Assembly (NCBI GenBank): GCA_963821715.1
Contig: CAWGET010000003.1
Coordinates: 1 to 64,000, forward strand
Length of the DNA stretch: 64,000 nucleotides
From: CAWGET01 sp963821715
GTDB lineage: Bacteria > Bacteroidota > Ignavibacteria > Ignavibacteriales > Melioribacteraceae
Direction: 5' to 3'
Position 1 is the stretch's first letter. Each line of letters starts with the position of its first letter. The translations under genes were made by a program, and so were the position numbers. Under the pieces are notes generated by a model. That model was not told the origin of the DNA, searched no databases, and was given only the letters and a program-made list of their open reading frames with translations. Shown here in pieces: positions 7,187-15,942 of the stretch.

Positions 7187-8443
7187 TTAAAACCCTTCCC
7201 CTTCTTTTATAAACGGAAGAATCTCTTCCATATTTACCGGCGCTTTTTTATCGTCAATCTCAACAACAACTAGAAAACCATCCAGCTCGCCGGTCGAGAA
7301 AAATGCGTTCATCAATTCTGCCTGATCGCTTTCTTGATTTGTTCCGTCTTCATTCCAAATCTCTTTCGTAGTTAGGCATCCGAGCGTTGGGGTCAAGGGA
7401 TAGAAAGGCTGATCTTCATAAAAAGAAAGATCATCTGTTGAGCCGTGCATCACTATCAATCGCCGACCCGATTTACCGGCGTAAAATGATTCCAATACCG
7501 GCATATAATTTTTCCAGGAAGCCGGAAGTAAATTTTTGTAATCGTTTAGTTTCCATTGCGATGATTTAACTTCATCGTGATAAAATATTTTTGTTGATAC
7601 TTCGAATGGAATACGCGTTAGAACATTCGGCGTCGGACCGAGCGTTTCCGTAGGTGAAATATAAAATCCAACTACGGAAAAAATTCCTTGCGGCGTGTTT
7701 CCGTTTTTCATATAGCCGGGTAAATTAGTGGCGGATAAAGCAAGTTGCGGAATAGAAAATATTGAACTATCGGCATTACGGATAAATTTTCCATTCGGCG
7801 CTTTAATGATCGTGAGTCCGGGGAATCTCCTGTCTTCACGGTGAATGGAATAAATTATTGTTTTATTATTTTGAAAGGGATGACGAAACAGATCCGACAG
7901 CGGCGGAAGTTCTTTCTGATCATTTTCCAAATCAATTGTTAAGAATTTAAGAGTCGGATCATCTGCTGCTTCCGGGAATTTCTTATTCAAAATACTCAAG
8001 ATTTCCACGCGTGATAAATCTTTATTGTTAAGAAGATAATGAGTGGCTACCGAAAAAGCTTTTCTATCGTTCGTTGAATTAAAAACGGTTCGGACTTCTT
8101 TAGCAAACTTTTTAGGATAAAGCGTATAAGCTGTTTCTATTGTTTGGCGAATAAATTTATCGCTTCTATTTTTGTAAGTCTTTAATCCGCGTTCAAGCGC
8201 ATCCATTACAAGAGAATCTTTATATAGAAGTAGTTCAGCTTCAAGAAATGCGTCTATCCATTCGGGTTCGTTAATTTCGCCGGAAAAAGTTTTATTTAAT
8301 TTCTGAAAAAAATCTATTTTAGTTTTTTCGTGGTTTTCTTTTTTTGCATAAGCGCTGAATAATTTATTATGATCAACTTTCCTTTGCGCTTGAATAAAAT
8401 TTATACTTGAAAAAATTAATAAAATGATTAGAAATCGCTTCAT
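7187..8443 (-). CDS. Exported protein with YkuD-like (L,D-transpeptidase) C-terminal motif
   Basis: A 418-residue protein beginning with a signal peptide (MKRFLIILLIFSSINFIQAQ; cleavage likely after AQ). The N-terminal 200 residues are helical and unrecognised. The C-terminal part has LIVMHGSTDD and, about 23 residues later, TPTLGCLTTKEIW, resembling the His-Gly and S/T-x-GC motifs of YkuD-type L,D-transpeptidases, together with a pre-motif NLPGYMKNGNTPQGIFSV (family pattern of TPxGxF). L,D-transpeptidases cross-link peptidoglycan or attach proteins to it; here that is inference from motifs only. I used the ATG at 8443 instead of one five codons upstream because it starts the signal peptide. 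Confidence 0.55.
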   Translation of the reverse strand: MKRFLIILLIFSSINFIQAQRKVDHNKLFSAYAKKENHEKTKIDFFQKLNKTFSGEINEPEWIDAFLEAELLLYKDSLVMDALERGLKTYKNRSDKFIRQTIETAYTLYPKKFAKEVRTVFNSTNDRKAFSVATHYLLNNKDLSRVEILSILNKKFPEAADDPTLKFLTIDLENDQKELPPLSDLFRHPFQNNKTIIYSIHREDRRFPGLTIIKAPNGKFIRNADSSIFSIPQLALSATNLPGYMKNGNTPQGIFSVVGFYISPTETLGPTPNVLTRIPFEVSTKIFYHDEVKSSQWKLNDYKNLLPASWKNYMPVLESFYAGKSGRRLIVMHGSTDDLSFYEDQPFYPLTPTLGCLTTKEIWNEDGTNQESDQAELMNAFFSTGELDGFLVVVEIDDKKAPVNMEEILPFIKEGEGF

Positions 8444-8517
8444 CAAATGAATATCCAAAATTAGTAATCCGCAAAGTTTGAATTTTAATTTGAATTTTCC
8501 AAGTCAATTATTTAAGC

Positions 8518-8544
8518 AAAAAATCTCCCCGCCAAAGCGGGGAG
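8518..8544 (-). terminator. Rho-independent terminator of the lipoprotein gene
   Basis: On the minus strand CTCCCCGC, loop TTTG, GCGGGGAG is an eight-base-pair GC-rich stem (8525-8544) followed by six T (8518-8523). It starts seven bases after the lipoprotein stop codon. Confidence 0.9.
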
Positions 8545-8550
8545 TTAAAA

Positions 8551-9498
8551 TTATTGGACTGAAACTACCGGACAATTAACAAGAGCTACTCCGGCGGCTA
8601 ACAAGTTAGCTTGCATAGCTGTAGTATAATTGTTGACCATATTAAAATCGGTATTATCATAAACGTCAACATCCCATAGCGGAGAATATGCATCGTCCGA
8701 AGGAAGCGTTTCTAAAACATTATGAGTTTGCATTGAATTTGTTTCGGTCATGAATCCGGATGCTGGTCCGCCTCCGTCCTCTCCCGGATTGATATTAAAT
8801 GTTACTAAGATATCTGAGACCGGAACTTCAGGGTGACCGTCCGCGGGAAGATCGACAGTAAGCATTTTTTCGACAAAATTAAAATAAAAAACTACCTGAT
8901 CTTTATACCAGCCTCTTACCAAACCGTTGTCTTCATCCCCTCCGCGAAGCTGCGCCGTAGAGCCTTCTGGAACAACGGGGCAATTTACAATAATATTGGT
9001 TCTTGTAATTTCATAACCGCTTGCCATAATTTCTGCTACGCTCGTTATTGTATTTGCTACATAATCCGCAGGAACGGTAACTTTATGGACATGCCAAAAG
9101 TCATTATATCCGGCGTCTCCCGGAATTACATCTATTATGTTTATTTGATTCTCGACCGGACTCTCTTCTCCTTCGCGGAAGAGCGCGAATATCGGCGCGG
9201 ATGTCATCGGTTGAACGTCAAAGTTATAATATTTAACTATCTCGCCGGAAGGTCCAAATCCTTGCGTGATGAACGGCGCTTCATCAAAATTTATTGGCGC
9301 GTTGGCAGCAGGTAAACCATTTGATGAAGTTCTTACAAACAGGGTTCCCGATTGATTATTAAAACGATCTACGCTTACTTTGGAAGCCGTGTTTGGATCC
9401 AGGGGATTATCTTCATTAGGAACCATCGGGTTGTCGTCATCAGAGCAGCCGGTAAAAATAATTAATATCGCCATCAAAATAAATATGAGCTTCTTCAT
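8551..9498 (-). CDS. Lipoprotein with a duplicated domain
   Basis: A 315-residue secreted protein with a lipobox (IIFTGC, Cys18) followed by an aspartate-rich stretch, so it is probably lipid-anchored in the envelope. The body holds two copies of one unit: IPGDAGYNDFWHVHKV then an end IIVNCPVVP in the first half, and LPSDDAYSPLWDVDVY then ALVNCPVVS at the C-terminus. I do not recognise a named family or a catalytic site; the conserved D-x-x-Y-x-x-(F/L)-W and VNCPVV suggest a structural or binding fold. AAGGAG precedes the ATG at good spacing, and a strong terminator follows, so it is a single-gene unit. Confidence 0.75.
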   Translation of the reverse strand: MKKLIFILMAILIIFTGCSDDDNPMVPNEDNPLDPNTASKVSVDRFNNQSGTLFVRTSSNGLPAANAPINFDEAPFITQGFGPSGEIVKYYNFDVQPMTSAPIFALFREGEESPVENQINIIDVIPGDAGYNDFWHVHKVTVPADYVANTITSVAEIMASGYEITRTNIIVNCPVVPEGSTAQLRGGDEDNGLVRGWYKDQVVFYFNFVEKMLTVDLPADGHPEVPVSDILVTFNINPGEDGGGPASGFMTETNSMQTHNVLETLPSDDAYSPLWDVDVYDNTDFNMVNNYTTAMQANLLAAGVALVNCPVVSVQ

Positions 9499-9667
9499 AA
9501 TATTTCTCCTTATTGTGAAAATTGTAACTATAAACTAACTTTCAATTCTCACGAAAGGATCACAATTTAATAAACAATGATGTTTATAATATTACAATAG
9601 AATAATATTTGGTATTATTTGGATTTATATCAAGATACTGTTTTGAGGCAAGAAAGAAATTTTATTT

Positions 9668-11158
9668 TTATTTGGATAGGGATTTCATTTTATGCGATTC
9701 TTCTTTGTATACCGGTATTATAAATGAAAAAATAGTTCCTTCACCTTCGGAGCTAGAAACATTAATATCCAGATTATGCACTTCCAATATTTTTTTTACT
9801 ATCATAAGCCCTAATCCTAAACCCTCATTTTCTTTTTGTTCGGATCTATTGGTTTTATGGTAGCGATCGAAGATATGCGGCAGTTCTTCTTCCTTTATTC
9901 CTATTCCGCTGTCCTTAACCTTAACAATTATTTTGCCGTCATCTTTTTCGAGGATAAGGGTTATACTTCCATTTTCCGGAGTAAATTTTAGAGCGTTATC
10001 AATAAGATTTTGCAGAACTTTTTCCATCATTCCGATATCGGCATAGCCGAGGGGAAGATCGTAAGGAAATATTATTCGTATATCAATTTTATTTTTTTCT
10101 GCTATCAATTGATTTTTCTGCTGAACGTCATGCACTAATTCTGCGACCGAAAATGGTTCCGGTTTCGGAATTTTTTCTTTCGCTTCCAGTTTGGATAATT
10201 CAAAAAGTTCTTCTACCAATTTTTTCAACCTTTCAGCGCTTTTAAATATTATCCGTAAATACTTTTCGCGTTCTGCATCAGAAATCTTGTCGGATTTTAT
10301 TAAGATGGTTTCCATATAACCGTTGATTGTAGCCAATGGAGTCCTGAGATCGTGAGAAACATTTGCCACAAGATCGCGCCTGAGATTGTCCATTGTTTTA
10401 ATTTCTTCCATATGTCTTACAATTGTATCAGCCATCTCGTTAAAAGTTTCAGAAAATTCTTTCAATTCTCCGCTTCCCTTATCAACAATTCTTGCGGAAA
10501 GATTCCCATTTTTAAATTCCCTGATCACGTTCATAATGCTTCGTAATCTTCTTGTAATCAATACGAGCGCCAAAAGGCTTATAAGTATTGCCGCCAGTAA
10601 TGTTATCGCCATAGAACGCACTCCGAGACGAAGCATATAACTGCCATAAACTAATTGGAAAGAATTTTCAAATTCTTCGCCGCCTAAAATTACATAAACA
10701 TATCCCCGGAAAAGAGAGTCCTCAAAAACTTTAGCCGCTGAAAATGATTTCTCAGCTCCGGGATTTTTCGGATCAGGACCGAGCAAGAATTCCGAACCGC
10801 CTTCTTCAATAAATTCTTCCATTGGTTCCAGCGGAACTTTGTTGAGTTTTATAATTTTGTCCGGCGCATAATAAGTAAGTATGTTTCCTTTGGTATCTAA
10901 AAAATAAACTTCCAGACTCGGATTAATGATCATTATATTGTAGAAAACTTCCTTCAATACTTCTTCATTCACTTTATCGTCGATAAAATATTTATTATCC
11001 ATTGCTATATGTTTTGCAACATCGCGGTTTAAATTTTGATGGGCTTCCTGGAAATACATTTCAGCTGTGAATACTGAAATGTAAGTATATACAAAGGAGA
11101 GGAGTAAAAGGACTCCGAGAAAAGTCAGCGCAATTTTCCAAAACAATGTGTTTTTCAT
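9668..11158 (-). CDS. Sensor histidine kinase (HAMP, HisKA, HATPase)
   Basis: Membrane sensor of a two-component pair. Transmembrane helices lie at about 9-30 and 182-203, enclosing a periplasmic sensor of some 150 residues; a HAMP linker follows, then the dimerisation domain with phospho-acceptor His269 in NVSHDLRTPL, then the ATPase domain with N box LQNLIDNALKF, G1 KDSGIGI and G2 GLGLGL. This is the EnvZ/PhoR-like layout. The start overlaps the stop of the response regulator by four bases, so the two are translated together. The signal sensed cannot be told from sequence. Confidence 0.93.
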   Translation of the reverse strand: MKNTLFWKIALTFLGVLLLLSFVYTYISVFTAEMYFQEAHQNLNRDVAKHIAMDNKYFIDDKVNEEVLKEVFYNIMIINPSLEVYFLDTKGNILTYYAPDKIIKLNKVPLEPMEEFIEEGGSEFLLGPDPKNPGAEKSFSAAKVFEDSLFRGYVYVILGGEEFENSFQLVYGSYMLRLGVRSMAITLLAAILISLLALVLITRRLRSIMNVIREFKNGNLSARIVDKGSGELKEFSETFNEMADTIVRHMEEIKTMDNLRRDLVANVSHDLRTPLATINGYMETILIKSDKISDAEREKYLRIIFKSAERLKKLVEELFELSKLEAKEKIPKPEPFSVAELVHDVQQKNQLIAEKNKIDIRIIFPYDLPLGYADIGMMEKVLQNLIDNALKFTPENGSITLILEKDDGKIIVKVKDSGIGIKEEELPHIFDRYHKTNRSEQKENEGLGLGLMIVKKILEVHNLDINVSSSEGEGTIFSFIIPVYKEESHKMKSLSK

Positions 11159-11859
11159 TTTAAATTTTCCAAATCATTAAAACGATAACCAACTCCCCAA
11201 CTGGTTAAAATAAATTGCGGATTGGAAATATCCGTTTCAATTTTACTTCTCAATCTATTAATGTGAGAATTTACCGTGTGCTCATATCCGCTGTATTGAT
11301 ATCCCCACAGAATATTTAATAACTGCTCACGGCTGTAAGTTTTTCCGGGATGCGACGCCAACAAATGAAGCAGATCAAATTCCTTTGGAGTTAATTCAAT
11401 TCTCTTATCGTTTAATTTAATTCTTCGTTTGGAAGTTTCAATAATCAATCTTCCCGCGGAAATATCGTCTCCGTCTCTAATTTCCTGACGCATTGTTTTC
11501 ATTCGCCTAAAAATTGCTTTCACTCTTGCAATGAATTCTCTTATTCCGAAAGGTTTAGTTAAATAGTCGTCGGCGCCAATTTCTAATCCCAGAACTTTAT
11601 CAAACTCTTCAGACTTGGATGTGAGCATTAAAATAGGCGTGTAGATTGATTGTTTCCTTACTTCTTTGCAAACTTCCAAGCCGTCTAATTTGGGAAGCAT
11701 AATATCGAGAACTATGAGATCGAAGTTATCATTCAGCGCTAAGTCCAATCCTTTTTCACCATCGTAAGCTTTTGCTATTGTGCACTCAAGGTCTCTTAAA
11801 TGAATTTCCAACAAATCGGAAATCGCTTTATCGTCTTCAACCACAAGAACCCGTTTCAT
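11155..11859 (-). CDS. OmpR/PhoB-family response regulator
   Basis: A 234-residue transcription regulator. The receiver domain (1-120) has the acidic pair at Glu8-Asp9-Asp10, phospho-acceptor Asp52 in VLDIMLP, Thr in MLTS and the lysine of YLTKPF. The C-terminal winged helix has the OmpR hallmarks LTPKEFDLLHLL, SREQLL and VNSHINRLRSKIE, ending GVGYRF. It is the first gene of the pair with the kinase. The 160-base space to aroC holds divergent promoters that I could not place with confidence. Confidence 0.95.
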   Translation of the reverse strand: MKRVLVVEDDKAISDLLEIHLRDLECTIAKAYDGEKGLDLALNDNFDLIVLDIMLPKLDGLEVCKEVRKQSIYTPILMLTSKSEEFDKVLGLEIGADDYLTKPFGIREFIARVKAIFRRMKTMRQEIRDGDDISAGRLIIETSKRRIKLNDKRIELTPKEFDLLHLLASHPGKTYSREQLLNILWGYQYSGYEHTVNSHINRLRSKIETDISNPQFILTSWGVGYRFNDLENLK

Positions 11860-12022
11860 TTTTTCTTTCCGTTATTTTTCAACAAAAATATATTGAATTT
11901 ATCACAAAGATATCACGGCGATAAAACAAATGAATAAAATCTTCTTATTTATTTATTCTTCTGTTCAATAAGGGTTAAAAATTAAATATATTGCAACTTC
12001 ACAAAAACAAAAGATTTTTTAG

Positions 12023-13234
12023 ATGATAAGATTTTTAACTGCGGGCGAATCTCACGGCAAAGCGCTTACAGCAATAGTTGAAGGATTTCCTTCCAATATC
12101 CCCGTTGATGAAGAATATATTAATTTGCAGTTGAGCCGGAGACAGATGGGATACGGACGAGGCGGAAGAATGAAAATTGAAAAAGATAAAGCCGAAATTC
12201 TTTCCGGAGTCCGAAACAAAAAAACTCTCGGTTCGCCGATTTCTCTTCTAATTAAAAATAAAGATTGGGAAAACTGGACTGACAAAATGGGCACCGGAGA
12301 AGTCGGGAATTCCGTAGAAAAAATTACTGTTCCGCGTCCCGGACACGCTGACCTGACCGGCATAACAAAATATAATTACGATGATATAAGAAATTCTATT
12401 GAACGGTCGAGCGCGCGCGAAACGGCGGCGAGGGTTGGAGCTTGTTCTATCGCTAGAAAATTTTTGTCGGAGTTCGGAATTGAGATTGGAAGTTTTGTGG
12501 AAAGCATCGGCGGTATTTATCCGGATGATAATTATTTTGATCCTCTATTAAAAAATGATCTTGAAGAAAATTTTAACTCATTAAGTATTTCGAAAAAAGC
12601 CGATCGAAGCTCAGTCCGCGTTCTAGAAAAAAAACAAGAAGAAAAAATAATTGAGAAAATAAAAGAAGCGAAAAAGAAAGGCGATACTCTTGGCGGAAAT
12701 TTTGTAGTTGCCGCTTCGGGCGTTCCAGCCGGACTTGGAAGTTTTATGCATTACGATACAAAACTAAACGCCGACCTTGCGCAGGCGATAATGTCGATAA
12801 ACGCAGTGAAGGGAGTCGAGATCGGAAGCGGTTTTAAATCGGCTGAAGTTTTCGGTTCGGAATCCCACGATGAAATAATCTTTGAGAATGATGAATTTTC
12901 ACGGAAGACAAACAGAGCCGGCGGAATTGAAGGCGGAATTTCTACTGGACTTCCGATAATTATCCGTGGCGCGATGAAACCGATAGCCACTTTAATGCAG
13001 CCAGTTGAAACAGTAGATTTGAATACTATGAGTTCTGTTAAAGCACGCAGAGAACGAAGTGATTTTGTTGCGGTTCCCGCTTGCGCCGTTGTTGCCGAAT
13101 CGATGACAGCCTGGATAATTGCAAAATATTTTCTGCAAAAGTTTGGCGGAGATTCAATTGAAGAAACAAAAAATAATTTCTTAAATTATAAAACAAATAT
13201 TGTAAAACGAATCAAATCAAATTTCAGCGAATAG
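12023..13234 (+). CDS. aroC: Chorismate synthase
   Basis: Last step of the shikimate pathway: 5-enolpyruvylshikimate 3-phosphate to chorismate, needing reduced FMN. The 403-residue length fits the long bacterial form. Family signatures are GESHGKALTAIVEGFP near residue 8, RRQMGYGRGGRMKIE near 39, SSARETAARVGACSIA near 133, and AGGIEGGISTGLPIIIRGAMKP near 298-320 (read in parts). It opens a plus-strand series that continues with an MBL hydrolase two bases later, although no functional link is evident. Confidence 0.97.
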   Translation: MIRFLTAGESHGKALTAIVEGFPSNIPVDEEYINLQLSRRQMGYGRGGRMKIEKDKAEILSGVRNKKTLGSPISLLIKNKDWENWTDKMGTGEVGNSVEKITVPRPGHADLTGITKYNYDDIRNSIERSSARETAARVGACSIARKFLSEFGIEIGSFVESIGGIYPDDNYFDPLLKNDLEENFNSLSISKKADRSSVRVLEKKQEEKIIEKIKEAKKKGDTLGGNFVVAASGVPAGLGSFMHYDTKLNADLAQAIMSINAVKGVEIGSGFKSAEVFGSESHDEIIFENDEFSRKTNRAGGIEGGISTGLPIIIRGAMKPIATLMQPVETVDLNTMSSVKARRERSDFVAVPACAVVAESMTAWIIAKYFLQKFGGDSIEETKNNFLNYKTNIVKRIKSNFSE

Positions 13235-13236
13235 CT

Positions 13237-13884
13237 ATGATCAATAATACGCGATTTATCTTTTCACCTTTTCAGGAAAATACATATTTAATCTATGATG
13301 ATTCTTCGTGCGAAGCCGCGGTAATTGATCCCGGCTGCGCGAGCCCGGCTGAAGAAAAAGAACTTGCAGATTTTATCGAAGAAAAAAATCTGAAAATAAA
13401 ATATTTGATAAATACGCATTGCCATATCGATCATATTTTTGGGAACGCGTTTGTGAAAGAAAAATATGAACCGATATATTTAGCTCCCGAAAAAGATCTT
13501 TTCCTTTTCGAAATTATGAAAGGCCAGGCTGAAAGTTTTGGAGTTAAGATGAAAGAATCGCCGCAGCCGGATAAATTAATTTCGGAAAACGAAACAATAA
13601 TGTTGGGCGATAGCGAAGGAAGTTTCCTTTTTACGCCCGGTCATTCACCGGGAAGCCATTGTTTGATTTTTCAAGAAGATAAGATCTGTTTTACCGGCGA
13701 TGTGCTATTCAAAGAAGGAATTGGACGCACCGATTTGTGGCAGGGAAATTATGATGTTCTAATAAAATCGATTGAAGAAAAATTATATACGCTGCCGGAC
13801 GATACGGAAATATTTCCCGGACACGGAAGTAAAAGTTCAATTGGATACGAAAAAAAAAATAATCCATTTGTCAGTCAATCTTAA
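13237..13884 (+). CDS. Metallo-beta-lactamase-fold hydrolase (glyoxalase II-like)
   Basis: A 215-residue hydrolase with the metal-binding motifs of the MBL fold: THCHIDHIFG near residue 60, GHSPGSHC near 134, GDVLFKEGIGRTDLW near 154 and PGHG near 192. The pattern HxHxDH plus GRTD is typical of the small glyoxalase II-like group that includes persulfide dioxygenases and YcbL-type enzymes; without the C-terminal substrate domain of true GloB, exact substrate is unknown. Probably cytosolic, with two zinc or one iron ion. Confidence 0.88.
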   Translation: MINNTRFIFSPFQENTYLIYDDSSCEAAVIDPGCASPAEEKELADFIEEKNLKIKYLINTHCHIDHIFGNAFVKEKYEPIYLAPEKDLFLFEIMKGQAESFGVKMKESPQPDKLISENETIMLGDSEGSFLFTPGHSPGSHCLIFQEDKICFTGDVLFKEGIGRTDLWQGNYDVLIKSIEEKLYTLPDDTEIFPGHGSKSSIGYEKKNNPFVSQS

Positions 13885-13889
13885 AAAAT

Positions 13890-14660
13890 ATGAATGAATT
13901 AAAATCTAAGAAATCGGAAATTTCAATTAAACAATCGCTGTCTGTTTTGGCGGCATTTCTTTTCGTTTATATAATATTATTTGAATTTGTTTTACCGGTT
14001 AACAAAATCCTGCCTAAGCCTTCAATGCTTTGGGAATCTTTCGGTTCGTTATGGAACGACTATGATCTTCTTTACGCTTCCGGAATTACAACTTCAGTAA
14101 TATATTCCGCGCTGATATTGGGTTACTTATTTGTCTACTCCTTTGGCGGAACATTGATTAAAATATTTTATGAAATTCCCGGAATATTTTCAGGTTTCAG
14201 AATCTTCAAATATTTTACGCTTTTCTTTTTCGCGTTGATATTTTCTTTCTGGTTTCCAGAATCAATTTTGGCAGAATTTATTTTTGCGTTTCTAATCACC
14301 ATAATATTTCTGGGAATGGAACTCTACAATGGTTCGATAGATACGCGCAAAGAATATGTAACATCCGCCGCAAGTTTAGGTCTGGCGCCGGAAAAAATTT
14401 ACAAGGACGTTATTAGAAAGTATGCACAGCCGTATCTCTTTAGTTCGCTTCTGAAACTTCATTATCTTCTATGGACTGTAATTTTAATTTATGAGTTCTT
14501 GTCGCAGACTGAAGGGTTTGGTACGATTTACAGACTACTTTTGTATTACCGTGATTTTGCAGGAATTTTTGCGCTGGGAATTGTTATCAGTCTGTTGATA
14601 TGGATAGGAAAAGAGATCATTGTTTTCTTCAAAAATAAAATAATTATTTGGAAATCTTAA
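13890..14660 (+). CDS. ABC transporter permease (SsuC/TauC-like)
   Basis: Inner-membrane permease of 256 residues with about six transmembrane helices. The cytoplasmic EAA-like loop, EYVTSAASLGLAPEKIYKDV near 151-170, resembles that of nitrate/sulfonate/taurine importers, as does LPKPSMLWESF at the start. The ATPase follows directly, but no periplasmic binding protein is next to it, so the substrate is unknown and the partner must be elsewhere or absent. Confidence 0.8.
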   Translation: MNELKSKKSEISIKQSLSVLAAFLFVYIILFEFVLPVNKILPKPSMLWESFGSLWNDYDLLYASGITTSVIYSALILGYLFVYSFGGTLIKIFYEIPGIFSGFRIFKYFTLFFFALIFSFWFPESILAEFIFAFLITIIFLGMELYNGSIDTRKEYVTSAASLGLAPEKIYKDVIRKYAQPYLFSSLLKLHYLLWTVILIYEFLSQTEGFGTIYRLLLYYRDFAGIFALGIVISLLIWIGKEIIVFFKNKIIIWKS

Positions 14661-15392
14661 TTGAGCAGAATAATGAAGTTTGAAAATTTTTCAAAGACAT
14701 ATACTGACAAAGTTGGATATAAAATTCAGTTGCTCCGAAATATATCTGTAAACATTGATGAAAATCAAATCGTTTCGATTTTGGCTCCAATCGGCGCCGG
14801 AAAATCTTCTCTTCTAAAAATAATCGCAGGAATAGAAAAACCAAATGAAGGAAAGCCGGAACAAAACAATGAGAAGATTATTTTTATTCCTTCCGAACCG
14901 TCTTCGTTCCCGTGGTTTTCCGTAAAAGAAAATCTTAAACTGGTTTCCGAAAAAATTACCGAAAATGAATTAATGGGAATTATTTCGCTTGTCGGTTTGA
15001 AAGGTTATGAAGATCATCGTCCGCACAATAAAAGTCTTGGATTTCGTTTTCGAATTTCACTTGCGCGCGTGCTGATTTTAGAACCTGATTTAATCGTCCT
15101 GGATGAGCCGTTTGATAAGATGAAACCGGAAACGAAGGATGAAATTTATTCTTTGATAATAAAGATCAACAAGGAAAAGGGACAAAAAATTTTACTTGCT
15201 ACGACTAACATTTCCGAAGCGATATTTTTATCGGATAAAATTTATTTAATGAAGAAAAATCCCGGCGAAATTATTGACGAAATAAGTTTAGACGAAGAGA
15301 AAACTCCTGCTAAAATTTATCAACTCCGCAAAGAAATTGAAGAGAAGTTCAGAAAAATACTAGACCGCGAATATTTTGAATTTAAAATTTAA
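14661..15392 (+). CDS. ABC transporter ATP-binding protein with degenerate signature
   Basis: ATPase partner of the preceding permease. The Walker A is APIGAGKSS near residue 42, Walker B is LIVLDEPFD near 148 and an H-loop position is occupied by Thr-Asn (LATTNISEA) instead of His. The ABC signature LSGGQ is not recognisable; KSLGFRFRISLARVL stands in its place. This suggests reduced or unusual ATPase activity or a diverged transporter. The start may be TTG 14661, directly after the permease stop, or ATG 14673; the second starts the usual KFENFSKTY strand. Confidence 0.82.
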   Translation: MSRIMKFENFSKTYTDKVGYKIQLLRNISVNIDENQIVSILAPIGAGKSSLLKIIAGIEKPNEGKPEQNNEKIIFIPSEPSSFPWFSVKENLKLVSEKITENELMGIISLVGLKGYEDHRPHNKSLGFRFRISLARVLILEPDLIVLDEPFDKMKPETKDEIYSLIIKINKEKGQKILLATTNISEAIFLSDKIYLMKKNPGEIIDEISLDEEKTPAKIYQLRKEIEEKFRKILDREYFEFKI

Positions 15393-15394
15393 TA

Positions 15395-15440
15395 AAGGGA
15401 AAAAGTTTTTTTGCATTTTAAGAATTGTTGTTTTTCCCTT
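15395..15440 (+). terminator. Possible terminator after the ABC genes
   Basis: AAGGGAAAAA (15395-15404) pairs with TTTTTCCCTT (15431-15440), ten base pairs with a 26-base loop, followed by CTTCTCTTTTTT. The loop is long and the stem AT-rich, so the call is tentative. Confidence 0.4.
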
Positions 15441-15508
15441 CTTCTCTTTTTTATTGTGACATATAACCGGAAAATTAAATAATAATAATTTAATATTAAT
15501 TCAGCCGA

Positions 15509-15931
15509 TTAGCCTTCCGCTATTTTCTTAAATTTTACACCGCTGTAAATTATCATGGCGCCTCCAATCAAAGCGATTATCCAGCCATAACTAAACCGGA
15601 ACTGGATATCAGCATATTTTTCGGCATTCAAACTGCTCATCCAAACCGCGACAAGCACGAAAAAGAAATCGATAAAAATTAACGTCCCGACAATTAAAGT
15701 ACCTAAAGAATTTTTTTTCAACACAAAATAGAAGGAGAGAAGATCCAATAAAATAATAGTGACCGCAAATGCGGAAACATCTCGCCACAGCCAAACTCCT
15801 GTTCCCAGCTCAATATTCCCGAAGACCGGAGCGACAGTTACAAATCCATTGTTTACATAAGCAAGTGGGGTAAAGAGCGAAAGAAGCAAAATAATCCCGC
15901 CGATAATTCCAATAATTTGATTTTTGTTCAT
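15509..15931 (-). CDS. Small membrane protein, four transmembrane helices
   Basis: A 140-residue hydrophobic protein with four predicted membrane spans at about 5-25, 48-72, 78-100 and 115-135. No motif or family was recognised. It lies 11 bases downstream of the POT transporter on the same strand and may be cotranscribed with it. Function unknown. Confidence 0.65.
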   Translation of the reverse strand: MNKNQIIGIIGGIILLLSLFTPLAYVNNGFVTVAPVFGNIELGTGVWLWRDVSAFAVTIILLDLLSFYFVLKKNSLGTLIVGTLIFIDFFFVLVAVWMSSLNAEKYADIQFRFSYGWIIALIGGAMIIYSGVKFKKIAEG

Positions 15932-15942
15932 GGAAGTACTCT

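Noticed and set aside
8833..9315. Long open frame on the plus strand (160 codons)
   Set aside because: It lies opposite the lipoprotein gene, has no family similarity and the minus strand has signal peptide, Shine-Dalgarno and terminator.
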